Source: Kingdonia uniflora
Taxonomy: Eukaryota > Streptophyta > Magnoliopsida > Ranunculales > Circaeasteraceae
DNA length: 64,000 bases
NCBI GenBank assembly: GCA_014058105.1
Contig: JACGCM010002537.1
Span: 310,001 to 374,000, forward strand
Direction of reading: 5' to 3'
Shown here: positions 24,600-35,147 of the stretch, piece by piece
Layout: each line of letters begins with the position of its first letter
Numbering within the stretch: the first letter of the stretch is position 1
Translations under genes and position numbers: made by a program
The notes under the pieces: generated by a model
Databases searched by the model: none
What the model was told of the DNA's origin: nothing
Seen by the model: the letters and a program-made list of their open reading frames with translations, nothing else

Positions 24600-26310
24600 C
24601 TAACTGGGACGACCTCTCTTCGTTTGGCGAGTGTGTTTGCTACGTGCGAGACTCTCGTCATAGATACATTGTACAACCGGCTCTGTCTGGTAAGAAATGG
24701 ACATCTCAGCCAGTCTTTTGTACATCCCTCGGATGACCTCCTGTGCCCAGTTCAGCTCCCTTCTCAACTCAGTATTGCTGTCAGCTAGTTACCTCGAGTC
24801 TTTATATGTCGCATACCGCATTCCTTGGTTTTGATGCCACAACTCATCCGTACAATACCTAGGTGGACACGGGTATGGTACCTGCATCACCGGGATTGGT
24901 ATCCGTCTACATTGATCGTTCGTTCCCGCCATATCCATGAACCATCCCATATCATGTAGATCGCCGGTCGCCTGAACACCATAGTCTTGCACCTGTGAAG
25001 ATATATCTAAACTCAACGTAGGTGGCAAGTGTACATCGGGCCTCACTAGATCACGCCCGATGATCCAAATATTTCCTGCCTTCTTTACTAAACTGCAACC
25101 GATCTTGAGATTTGGATGAATGGCACGCCAATATATCATGTAATCTACGTTTAAAACAAGATAATTACGACCATCGTAGAAATCCACATCTTTTAGACAC
25201 TGATATAACTTTCGATCGTACCATGGGAATTCCATAATCTCTTGAGGAGGGTCATAGGGCACACTATCATGACCGGTCATCTTACGCATACACCGGTCTC
25301 CTAAATACCAAAGCGTACCGTGCCCGTATGGGACTGACACCAATAAAGCCCTCTAGAAGCCCAGCGCTAAAGCAACTCTTACCTCTGGACAGATTAATTG
25401 CCTAGACATGTGCCATGGTTGCCAAGTTATATTGGTTCTGTCCTTCCATTTTATCATATCTTTGATCACAACAAAATAATGATGGATTTTAGACCCCGTA
25501 CTAGCCCTTTCATCTCTTCATGCACCCATACGGGGATAAATATGGTTAAAGTTGTGTACCTTCACTAGATACATTCCAACCCAACAGTACTCGAAGAACC
25601 AGAACTCCAACATTGCATAGAATCCGGTGATCAATTTCTTCACCTTCCCGTCCCTCATAACTAAGACTTCACCAAACCCCCAATACAAAGCCGCCATAAT
25701 CGGCGTACCCCAGTCAAAAAGTAATATACCAATAATATCATAGTCTGTCAAGGCTGCAATATAACCCGCCCATAAAGATGTACTACCATTTGAGAAGAAG
25801 AGATTACCCATCATATAGGAAATAAATGCCCTCACATACATGATATCCATTTGTGAGTCGTAATTGTGGAGACGTAGATTCAAAGGCTCTTTCAACTTTT
25901 TTAAATAGGCGAGATTGATGTTACCATACCTGATGTCAGAGTTTGTGATTCCCGGGAACATCTTTTCTACTTCCCCTAACTTGAAGTACTTCTCATCGTA
26001 CGGGAGTTCGCAACCCCTCTCAAAAGATATACCCGTTAGCATAACGAAGTCTAAACGGTGTGAAACCCAGTTCCCCGTAAGGGAAGCGAAACGTATGGGT
26101 GGAAGGCCACCACCATTCCACGATGGTATGAATGAGACGGTTATCTGAGTTTCCCGCCTTAATCGAGCAAAACTCCTCAAAATCTATATTGTCGACAAAC
26201 TTCTTCAACGTCGGGTACACGACAATCCATTGGTACCACTTCAGTACCTTATCTAATGATCCCCTATACTGTATTTCATCTCGGTTTTGACAAAAAAAAC
26301 ACATTAACAC
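24600..26310 (-). pseudogene. Plant mobile domain (PMD) protein gene inside the Harbinger element
   Basis: About 570 codons from ATG at 26310 to TAG at 24600. The N-terminal part reads LIHTIVEWWWPSTHTF, RFPYGELGFTP, then LDFVMLTGISFERG. This is the W.P.THTFH.P.GE.T.TL.DV..L.GL pattern of plant mobile domain (MAIN-like, aminotransferase-like) proteins. The middle (VRAFISYMMGNLFFS.., then AALYWGFGEVLVM and LITGFYAMLEFW) follows the same family order. The C-terminus has a coiled-coil stretch (SNTELRRELNWAQEV) and an AT-hook-like KRGRPS end. Four breaks: an extra A at 26053-26055, TGA at 25518-25520 (Arg CGA expected), TAG at 25353-25355 and TAA at 24789-24791. All three stops are in one frame, so this was one long gene. 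PMD is known from MULE and Gypsy elements as well as cellular genes. Confidence 0.78.
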
Positions 26311-27029
26311 GTTAGACTTTCATTCGGGCATTTCATCGAACACATTGCAATATACGTTAATAACACTTAAAATTTATATAAAATTTACTGGCATTTCCTC
26401 CGATCCAACAGAAATATGGATCCAGCCGTCTGGGAGGATATCTAGTCGGTTTAACTCTTCGAGCGTTGGAGAGGGATCGTTATCCGACGTCAATTATAAT
26501 GGCCAAATATTTGTTACTTCGGCGCTCCCCCTTCATTTTACTTTCGTGTTTACGTTGTGTTTAGCTTTGGTAAAATTATACCTCGATCGCGAACTAGACT
26601 CTCCCGACATTTTTAAACAAAAAATGGCGTCGATGACAAAGGAAATGGGTTGGGTTGGGAAACTTGTATCGTAAGGGTTGGGTATGCCTTGGTAAAACTT
26701 GAAATAACACTTGAGACATGGAAGTGAAATTTATGCCTAAAACTTGCAGCGTTATGCCACGCGGTTCTGAACTGCGCGGCTAATTATTTTAAAAAAAAAT
26801 TGACGTAGCGATTCCTTATTGGCTATAAGTGTCGCGCGATTTAGAAGTACGTTGGATAGATAGATGGCTGAGATTAAAACACGTGGCTAGAATTTGGTCG
26901 TTGGTGTTCCCGTGCGGTTCGGAATAGCGCGCAACAAATTCACCTTGTTTTTTCTTCAGAACTACTGTGGGTGGATTGGATTCACCCTGGTTTTGGGCAA
27001 ATTCATCCACCCTACTGCTGTGGATGCTC
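26311..27029. other. Right subterminal region of Harbinger element
   Basis: Upstream of the PMD gene. Contains subterminal TTCTGAACTGCGC-type words and probably the PMD gene promoter. Open frames in it have no motif. Confidence 0.5.
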
Positions 27030-27221
27030 TAAGATTGTATTTCTTGTGTGCCTAACATGCTAAAGTAAAAAAGAAGAAAAAAATATGAAATAACATCACT
27101 TGTCATAATATATCAGTTCATACGTACATAAATAATAATAAAATCAAATCCTTATCATCAATTCGTTATACATGAATCATCAAGTATTTTCAACTTATAT
27201 ATTATGATAACTAAATTTATA

Positions 27222-27642
27222 TTGACTTTTATTGCTGAAAAAATAAAAAATAAACTTGTCACATGTCCCACATTTCCTATTTTTAATATTTAAAATGTGG
27301 ACAACGATTACTTTAACGGGATATCTAACCGACTTTTATAGCCATACTCCGAGCATCGGCAATAGACTAGGTATCGCTAATTTTTCATGATCGCCATCGC
27401 TCAAATTGCACTCTGATTCATAAAATCAATAGCTATATGTGGCGATGCTTTGATGCTCAGAGTTTGTTAGGAGGCCCACAATTTAATGTTTGTTTAATTG
27501 GTTTTCTGTGTATAATATGTTTTATTATTTTTTATTTAATAAAAAATGGTATGGTGCAGCTTTTTTTTAATTTAAATTTAAAAAATTAATAAAAAATATT
27601 GAGCGCACAACAATCTTTTCTTTTTTTAAAAAAAGAAACTGA
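27222..27642. repeat. R1 copy 2, first part
   Basis: Matches 4103-4497 of copy 1. Homology ends exactly at the copia target duplication ACTGA (27638-27642). It resumes at 33292-33387 and then at 39363-39655. Confidence 0.88.
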
Positions 27643-27890
27643 TGTTAGGAAATATTATCCTATCGAAGGATTATTAATTCTATATAATTGGAGAGCAATT
27701 GAGAGAGAGAGAACTCGTATTGATAATAGAGAACTATATTACTGTACGTAATACAAAATGAGTGAATATGTTACCTAACCATCTCAAACTTTCCCCATAA
27801 CCCTAAAAGGCCTATGAGCTTTGTTAGGAGTCCAATAAGACACCCCAACCCAGTTGGGTTCCTAGCTTGGGCTGGACCCAACTCCTAACA
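27643..27890 (-). repeat. Copia LTR (3' LTR in element sense)
   Basis: A 248-bp repeat bounded by TGTTAGG and CCTAACA, paired with 33025-33291. The shared CAACCCAGTTGGGT palindrome and the AGGCCTATG(A/G)GCTTTGTTAG stretch are good anchors. Confidence 0.92.
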
Positions 27891-28177
27891 CTCCCCATTA
27901 GGGTGTTCCATACTAAGATGACTGGCCTCATCAAAACCTCATTCTAGCAAAAAGTTGTACATAGAAAGAGTACAATCTTATTCCCTATATGGGTTGTGAA
28001 CGCGTATACGTTGCCTCGTCAAAACATCTAGTCAGTAAAACCTTCTAGAATAAAAACTGTACTATCAGGAAAAAGAGTACAGCATGCATGTATCCACGTC
28101 AGGCAGGGACTACTCCCCTTGCCATCGATCTCCCTGAGATAATGATAAATGAATCTTCTACATGCCGATTCCGTGTA

Positions 28178-28866
28178 CTAGCTGCTTGGACGTAAGTGGT
28201 GCGAAAGTCTTAGCACATGGATTTGCAAAGATGTTTTCTGAAATATCTTCAGCAACGCCAATCTCATTCCCCTTTTGTAATTCATAAGGATTGAATGGTT
28301 TCTGTGAATTATGTTTCGTTTTATCGTCATTGATAAATTTCTATTGACTTGAATGATGCAAGCTAAATTATCTTCATACATAGCCGATGTTTTATCTTAG
28401 ATAGAACATGCCACAATTTTGGCTGATGAGATACATCTTGGAGCGTAACCATCATTTTCTGCTAGCTTCATGAAGTGCAAGAATCTTCGTGGTTCGAGGT
28501 ATAGCTACCGTCATCTACTTCATCGATCTCCAAGAATCATTATGTTGTGCAGGTGTAATTCTTGTAGGTACATTCACTTATGGTACTTTAATAGTGTCTA
28601 TGATTGTGTCTAGCAATTCATTTACGACCTATTGGAGGTTTGTAATCCGTCAAACCTTATTATCACCTAATTTATGTATAGGGATCTAGATGAGAAAACG
28701 ATGGTATTTTCCAAGACCTCTTGAAAATATCCTCAGCATTGACTGTCATATCTCTCCCTAATATTGGGAATATCGTATCATCAAAGTGATAATTATCTGC
28801 CCTGTAGTATATATGTCGCCAATGGGTTTTAAATATCCAATGATAAATGTGAATCATAACCCACAT
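28178..28866 (-). pseudogene. Copia pol remnant (integrase C-end and RNase H)
   Basis: 28866-28672 reads DNYHFDDTIFPILGRD.., then SHLDPYT, which is the copia integrase/linker stretch (family word LSHLDPRT). Downstream on minus, LANELLDTI and NVPTRITPAQ follow the family order. Then, with the reverse-transcriptase region missing, 28381-28178 reads MYEDNLACIIQVN and follows the copia RNase H pattern YEDN.AC. Several stops and frame changes are present. No functional enzyme is possible. Confidence 0.8.
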
Positions 28867-30502
28867 AATACCAGGCCGACGTTGAGGGTCTCATCTTCAT
28901 ATATTGTGGTGTGATTGACACTTGTACAAAATATCTAAATGATCGTTGATGGGCAACACTGGGATCCAACCCAGTTACTAGTCACTTTTGGGAAAAAATA
29001 ATTTGATGATTTGTTATGGGATGAACCCTAATCAGTATTATGGGAGCAAGAATATATATCCCACACACTACCCGGAAGCTGTGACCGTAATAACAGTAGC
29101 TTAGTGATTATCCTAAATCGCTTGATTAGGTTCTCCGCCAATCCCGAGTTAGGTATGGTATGGGGTACTCACGATGCTCAATCATCTATCCTATTTAGCG
29201 ATAAAATAATCATCAAAAGCCTGTGAGTCCAACTTCCAAGCCCCCGTCAAGTCGTATCGATCAACTTTGATCGGTTAATCTAGGAACTGAGTCTGCGATC
29301 GAATAATCTAAGTGAAAAGTCATGCTAACGTTGTATTCCTAGATTTTAATAATAGGCAAACGTAAGATCATCTCCTAGATGCGACTATTATGACCATAAA
29401 TATTCAATTGGGCCACAATATGGATGGAAAGGTCTATATGTGTCTCCATGGATGCGTTTGGAGTAAAGGCTGGAGATTTTACTCTACCTTGGTCATACTA
29501 GGATTAAATAATAGACATTCCTCGAAAGAAATCATTACACGTACACTCTCTGGATCTTCTCTCATTTTAAGGAAAGTTAAGATGTGATCCCGATAATCCT
29601 CCTCGTTATCCAAGCCCTGAGGAATGTGTTAGCATGTTCAAACCATTAGACATAGAGTAAATGCACAAAACATTGTCTATTATTTTCTCCAATAGTCATT
29701 ACGTGATAAGTATTATCATGTATCACCCTAAACTCAGTAAAATCCGGCTGGATTTACTAGTTTATAAAGTAGACTAGATACCCTATATCGTACCTTTAGA
29801 TAGTAATAGCGTGATGATCTCAGTACATTCTATCATGTTGGTCGTGATAATGATATTCCTACCATCCCCAATGCACAAGGTTAGACAAGACATATATTCA
29901 TATCTCAAAAATGATCGAGTGCGTGGTACTAATGTCTCTTAGACATATGTCGTCACTCATCCGATTATCGGTCATGCTTTATAAGAATAAAGATCCATAG
30001 GCGGGTTGTATATAGTAGATTAACTATCATACATGAAATTTAACTACTTCCCAAACAATAAATTTAAATAATCATAATTTAGAACAAATTGAAAATCTCA
30101 TGTATGTCATGAGCACTTTATTGAAATATAAATGATATGTTCCCAACAAAATCAAAAATACTGACAAAAAGAGTAAATCAAGTTTAACTAAAAAAGAAAC
30201 TACTAGTATTCTCTCTAATGTGATATCACATGTCTACTGAGGAATCGTTATGGATTACTTTGTATGTTGATTCAAGCTGACATCCGTGTCACCGTAGAAG
30301 TCTGACGCTGTAAACTCTACAGGGACAGAGTTAGTGTCAACAACTGCATGGTGGGTCCAGACTTTGTTAAAGCAAGTAGATCCCTAATCTGTATTCTTCT
30401 CCTTCTTTGTATTGTCTGGTGTTAAACAATCCTTTAATCTTTTACTTCTCCTAGGGTCAAAAGGTTTCTGGTTCCCGCCCTTCCAGTATCACTGGTATCC
30501 TC
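28867..30502. other. Copia interior, not recognised
   Basis: No readable pol domain is seen between gag and the integrase remnant. The sequence lacks copia protein motifs and may be a non-coding insertion or heavily decayed pol. Short open frames here have no domain. Confidence 0.45.
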
Positions 30503-31180
30503 TCATGTCACCCTTCCATATCTTTGTCCCTGACGTACAGAGTTGTTTCCCTGAAATTGAACATTGTTTGATATAGGCAATGGTGCACTCCTAGAAGGCC
30601 GTATAGCATGATTCTTCATTAGAAATTTATCGTTCTGCTCAGAGAGGAGCAGTGCCTGAATCAAGACTTCTTGAGTCGTCATGTTCTCTCGCCGATATTG
30701 CCACTGAAGCACAATATTACTAGCATAGAAAGTTGATAGAGTCTTCTCTACTATTTCAGCATTAATGACTTTCCACTCACACAACTCAAGTATAAAAGTG
30801 ATTTTATGAACTCCTAACTTTCCTTGGGAGCATAATGGTCTTTTGTTAACCATAACGCCCCTTAATGTTTGCCCATAAGTCAGCTGGCTCAACTTGTTGA
30901 GGTATTCAGTCTTCAGGTCATCCAAAATATGATGACGGAGGATAAACAAAGCCCTTGCTTTGTCCATGGGATCTTCCTTATTGCCAATGACGATGGTCTT
31001 CTGCAGACCGGGAGACTTCAAGAACAAGTCATCATCAATGCACCAAGTGAGGTAATTTGATCTAGTGAGCAACAATGGTGGAAATTTAATATTTTTGAGT
31101 TTTACAGACATCTGTAATGCAAAATGTTGTTCGTAATTAGTGGCAATTCTTGATAAACATTTCAAATGCATTAAAGACAT
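30503..31180 (-). pseudogene. Copia gag gene remnant
   Basis: An open frame of 225 codons. Family words appear in order: LTRSNYLTWCIDDDLFLKS, ARALFILRHHILDDLKTEYL, VEKTLSTFYASNIVLQWQYR, ALLLSEQNDKFLMKNH and a basic Gly/Arg/Gln tail. These match the plant copia gag (UBN2/retrotrans_gag type) that forms the virus-like particle. The usual zinc knuckle is not visible, and the frame ends at TGA near 30503 without continuing into protease. It is probably truncated, with some internal sequence lost. Confidence 0.82.
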
Positions 31181-31199
31181 ATCATAATACTTAGAATAA

Positions 31200-31610
31200 T
31201 GATAAATAAATGATTCCTAATCATATTATAGTTGAACCATGTTTATATTCTAAAAATCATGAAAAAAATAATAATAATTAAATCTCAAATTTACCCCGTA
31301 AAATGATGATCTTAATGTTAGATGTGCGTTTTAATAGAATCTTAGCCAAAATTGATATTCAAAACCACCAGATGTGTGTGTTCCTTATGAAATTCTATTT
31401 AAATATATAATTTCTAATCATTAGTATAGGAAATTCATATTATACAAGTCAGTAATTCTCAATCATTACTTATAGGTGAACCCTGTTCATATCCTATTAA
31501 GCATTAAATCCTAATTTTACCCTGTAAAATGGTGATCGTAACCTTAAAGTATGTTTTAATAGAGACTTAGCCAAGATAGTTATTCAAACCCACTAGATAT
31601 TGCAGAACAA
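31200..31610. repeat. Tandem repeat in copia leader
   Basis: A roughly 180-bp unit (31211-31390) is repeated at about 31450-31610. Anchors are GTGAACC-type and TTTTACCC(C/T)GTAAAATG words and a TAGCCAA stretch. It lies upstream of gag in element sense. Confidence 0.75.
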
Positions 31611-32344
31611 CTAGGGTGTTCTAAGCCCTAAAGTTCTATAAAGGTCTGTATATTTTAGCCAAATGACGTATTTGCTACAAATATGAAGGTTATTAGATGT
31701 TTAGCTGACAAGTGGTCTCACCCGAAGTCAGATGGGTTCACAAGATAGGTTGATTATGCATGCCTTTGAACTAACATTCTATGGTACTATAGGTTGCTAT
31801 CAATGCCTATATACCTATAAATATTATCATGTAACATCTAATTACACCTAAATACAAAAAAATGGTTTCTCAGACACCAAGTTTTTATAAATAAGACTAA
31901 GTCAATTCCCAATTAAGCTCTAATTATTTGTTCTTGACAATTAATTGTAATTTAGATATGACTCCTCGTTGTATTCTAAATTAGTCTTGGCTTTGTATTA
32001 TTTTTGATCATCTGATCATGATAATTAGTATCCTAGGAGCATACTATTAATATCCTATTAGCTATCGCAAGATACTTAAATAGGTATTAATCCATTTGTT
32101 TATATCTTATATAAGTGAGTCAATTTTCCTATATAAGGTACCTCTTCCTTAAAAAAATTAAAAAATATTTTTCATAAATAAAAATAAAAATGGGTCCCCC
32201 ATAGGGTTGGTCCAGTCAATAAAAAAAATTGGACTCAATTTGACAAAGAAATAGGCTTTTTATAACCGTTTCAGTGTCTGAACCGGTTCTGGACCGGTTT
32301 GACTCGGTCTGGGTCAATACCTGGACTTGGTTGACCCGGTCAAC

Positions 32345-32531
32345 GGTTTGCCACGTGCCCCACACATCCCCCAAGCGTATTTTCTGCACGTGCCACACAT
32401 GCACACGAGTCTCATATGTGCCTGCCACGTGTCACACTGGTTACTTTTCCGGTGACTACTATGGAGACCGCCCGGTGGCCGATCCGGTGACTGCCACGTG
32501 TTAGACGTGCCACGCACGTGCCAGCCACGTG
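32345..32531. promoter_or_regulatory. Cluster of six CACGTG G-boxes in copia leader
   Basis: CACGTG occurs at 32352, 32387, 32426, 32495, 32515 and 32526, several in the ABRE form CCACGTGTC. TGACGTCA lies at 32621-32628. They sit about 400-670 bp inside the element from its 5' LTR. G-boxes are bound by bZIP/bHLH factors; an ABA- or light-responsive enhancer role is inferred, not shown. Confidence 0.55.
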
Positions 32532-33024
32532 TCCATGACACGCATCATTGCTGACATCAGCAATGTATAACGTGACATCATCAACAAATAATTATTAAAA
32601 AATAATTTATTTGTTTATGCTGACGTCATCACGTTGTTTTTTATCGTGAAACTGCCTAGTTTCATTATTAATTTTCTAACGATTGGAGATCTCCCTGAGA
32701 CGTTCCATATGTCATTGGAAAGCTCTCGGGACGGGCTTTCTAACGAAAGTGGTCTCGCCACCATCCGATATCCATAGACAAATTAATTTTGGTTTGAAAA
32801 CAGCCATATTTTTAGGGTAAAAATCACCCAAAAAAAGCCTATTTTTGATCCGAAAAAATAGTAAAAATAGCTACTAATCCATATTCATATATTATACAAC
32901 ATTGATTAGCATGAAATTGAAACAAAATTTAATTTTTTTGTAAAATACCTCTTGATTGTAAAGTTTCCCTAAAAATTGTTGATTAGAGAGTGATTTTCCT
33001 TTCTCTTCTTACGTATTGATAACG

Positions 33025-33291
33025 TATTAGGAAATATTATCCGATCAAAAAATTATTAGTTCTATATAATTGAAAAGCAATTGAGAGAGAAAAAAAAATT
33101 CTTATTGATAATGGAGAACTATATAACTATAACTGTACGTAATACAAAAGGAGATAACCTTATTCAATAAGTTACCTAACCATCTCAAACTCTCCCCATA
33201 ACCCTGAAAGGCCTATGGGCTTTGTTAGGAGTCCAATAGGACACCCCAACCCAGTTGGGTTTCTAGCTTGGGCTGGACCCAATTCCTAACA
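33025..33291 (-). repeat. Copia LTR (5' LTR in element sense)
   Basis: The partner of 27643-27890, slightly longer because of a small insertion near 33145-33170. The inner end is TATTAGG instead of TGTTAGG. Confidence 0.92.
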
Positions 33292-33387
33292 ACTGACATA
33301 TTATCTGACTTGCTTAGTGCATCCTTACCCTTAAAAAGTAGGTTGTTTTTACCAATTGCTACATGTCATATTTTCTCTGGTTTTAAG
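33292..33387. repeat. R1 copy 2, middle part
   Basis: A 96-bp host remnant between the copia and hAT insertions. It matches 4494-4588 of copy 1 (GACATATTATCT, TTGCTACATGTCATATTTTC) and ends in the hAT target GTTTTAAG (33380-33387). Confidence 0.9.
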
Positions 33388-33649
33388 TAAGGCTGTCAAT
33401 CCAACCCGAACACGCTAACACGACCCGAACCCGACCTGCTATAAACGGGTTTGGATTGACCCTTGGCGGGTTCGGGTCATTAACGGGTTGACCCGCTAGA
33501 CACGACAATGAAACAAGTCGGATTAGGGTTTCAATTTTTTACCCACGGGTGACCCGCTAACCCGTTTAATTTTTGTAATTTAGTTTATGTTAAATGGCTT
33601 TTTGGTCTTTTCCCACACATACTATAAATATGTAAAAAACTTAACCTAA

Positions 33650-34620
33650 ACCTCAAAACAAAAACCTCATCGCCGCTACAGCCTCAACTCCAGCAGCCCT
33701 CCTCCTCTCTCAGTCTCTCTCACTTCTCCGCCGCTCCAGCCTCCAGAGTCCAGTCCTCCTCTCTCATGTGACTATATCAGTATCACTAATTCACTATCAG
33801 AAATTCAGAGTATCAGTTCATGACATCAGTTCATCAAGTTCATCAGTTCATCAGTCTCACTCTTTCTCGATTTAGTTCATCAGTACATCAAGTAATCAAA
33901 TTTCACTCTCTCAGTTAATTTACAGTTGATTCAGTTCATCAAGTTTAATTTTCTGACAACAGTTGATTGATTCAGTTCATCACTTCACTCTCGATTTACA
34001 GTTGGTTCAGTTCATCACATCACTCTTATACTCTAGACTTCAAGTTTTAACAGACTTCAAGTTTCATCTGTTGACTCAGTTCACCACATCACTCTAGATC
34101 AGTTCATCAGTTCATCAAGCTTCAACAGACTTCAGTTCAGGTTAGTACTTTTAAGTTCATCAGTTTATCAGCTTACATTTATCAGTTCATCAGTTTATCA
34201 GCTTACTTTTAAGTTCATCAGTATGATTACTATTTACATTAAGTTTATCAGTTTATCAGCTTACAAATCTTTTGTATGATAAATATTAGAGGGTAACGTT
34301 ACAAATTTTACAATTGGTTTGTTGCTGTCTGTCAAATTTTACAAATCTTACTATTTACATTGGTCAGCTTACTATTTACATTGGTTTGTTGCTCTCTGAT
34401 AAATATTAGGGTAATGTTACTTTTCACCAGCTTACTATTTAGTCTATTTACATTGGTCTGTTGCTCTCTGATAAATATTAGGGTAATGTTACTTTTCATC
34501 AGCTTACTATTTACATTGGTATGTTGCTCTCTGTCAAATTTTATAAATTATGAGTCTGTTATTAGTTTGGCTAGTGATTTAGTGATCTCTGTTAGTTAAA
34601 TGTTATTTTAGTTATTTTTA
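33650..34620. repeat. hAT leader with tandem repeats
   Basis: Multiple GTTCATCAGT-type repeats (33790-34230) are followed by about three copies of a roughly 75-bp unit containing CAGCTTACTATTTACATTGG (34365-34530). The stretch ends at a TTTTTAG acceptor-like site just before the GRF ORF and probably contains promoter, leader and a 5' intron. Confidence 0.65.
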
Positions 34621-34634
34621 GGCTTTTTGCAAAA

Positions 34635-34976
34635 ATGGCACAAGTTGGACCTCCTTGTACTTGTGGGGCTGGGTACATGAGGCGTTATAGGGCTAACACT
34701 AAGAATAACAATGGTCGTTATTTTTATCGTTGTCCCCAATTCAAAAACCAATGCAAGTCATTTATATGGGAGAATGTTCTAGTTGGTGGCCTTCAGGCAG
34801 GAGACCTAGAACAAGGGGGAGAACAAGTTGATGAAAAAAAACAAGTTGAGATTATGAGACCTAGGATTTGGGACAACAACTATCTCACATATGCTTTTAT
34901 TGGATGTAATCTTGTATGTGCTTTGTTTATTTGGGCAACACTTCTAATTGTAATTGTATTACTCTTAGCTAAGTGA
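34635..34976 (+). CDS. GRF zinc-finger / membrane-anchor protein in hAT element
   Basis: An intact 113-codon frame. Residues 9-45 hold a GRF-type zinc finger (CTCGAGYMRRY.., GRYFYRCPQ, CKSFIW) with the Cys residues in the expected spacing. An acidic linker follows, and the last 28 residues form one hydrophobic helix (about 87-112, ending LLLAK). This layout, a GRF finger plus C-terminal membrane helix, matches small plant proteins of the At4g04775-like type. It sits between the 5' end and the transposase of the hAT element, same strand. GRF fingers bind nucleic acid; what it does here is unknown. It could be a captured host gene or a second element gene. Confidence 0.7.
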   Translation: MAQVGPPCTCGAGYMRRYRANTKNNNGRYFYRCPQFKNQCKSFIWENVLVGGLQAGDLEQGGEQVDEKKQVEIMRPRIWDNNYLTYAFIGCNLVCALFIWATLLIVIVLLLAK

Positions 34977-35147
34977 TTTGTAATTGTAATTATTTTCATT
35001 AGACTTGGAAGTAATTTGTAATGGCGTTTGCCTTACCTGCTTAACATCTACTAATAAATTAGAAGTTAATTTTTACGTGATGAGGTGTTTATTTTGTTTG
35101 TCATATTCGACAATTGTTTATAATTTTGAATTTGATTTTTTTTCTAG

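Larger units (their letters stand above)
20299..27029. mobile_element. PIF/Harbinger transposon, complete but decayed (6.7 kb)
   Basis: Inverted ends GAGCATCCACAACAG on the left and CTGCTGTGGATGCTC on the right match except for one base. They are flanked by TAA on both sides (20296-20298, 27030-27032), the 3-bp target duplication of PIF/Harbinger. Subterminal regions contain palindromes on TTCTGAACTGCGC (GCGCAGTTCTGAACTGCGC at 20539-20557; a variant at 26761-26777). Inside are a HARBI1-like nuclease gene on plus, and a Myb/SANT-like gene and a plant mobile domain gene on minus, each with several disabling mutations. The first two are the usual Harbinger gene pair; the third is extra. Confidence 0.93.
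27643..33291 (-). mobile_element. Ty1/copia retrotransposon, decayed, minus orientation
   Basis: A 5.6-kb element with 5-bp target duplication ACTGA on both sides (27638-27642 and 33292-33296). LTRs are 27643-27890 and 33025-33291; both have CCTAACA/TGTTAGG-type ends (one end mutated to TATTAGG). In element sense the 5' LTR is the right one, with a weak tRNA-Met-like primer site (GTTATCAATAC) just inside it. The purine tract AATGGGGAG abuts the other LTR. Gag lies at 31180-30503; integrase and RNase H remnants lie at 28866-28178. Reverse transcriptase is deleted. The LTRs have diverged visibly, so the insertion is not recent. Confidence 0.93.

Noticed and set aside
29000..30480. Second transposon inside the copia element
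   Set aside because: I looked for inverted ends and target duplications and found none that I could support.
32274..32541. Overlapping open frames on both strands
   Set aside because: They come from the GC-rich G-box cluster of the copia leader and show no protein motif.
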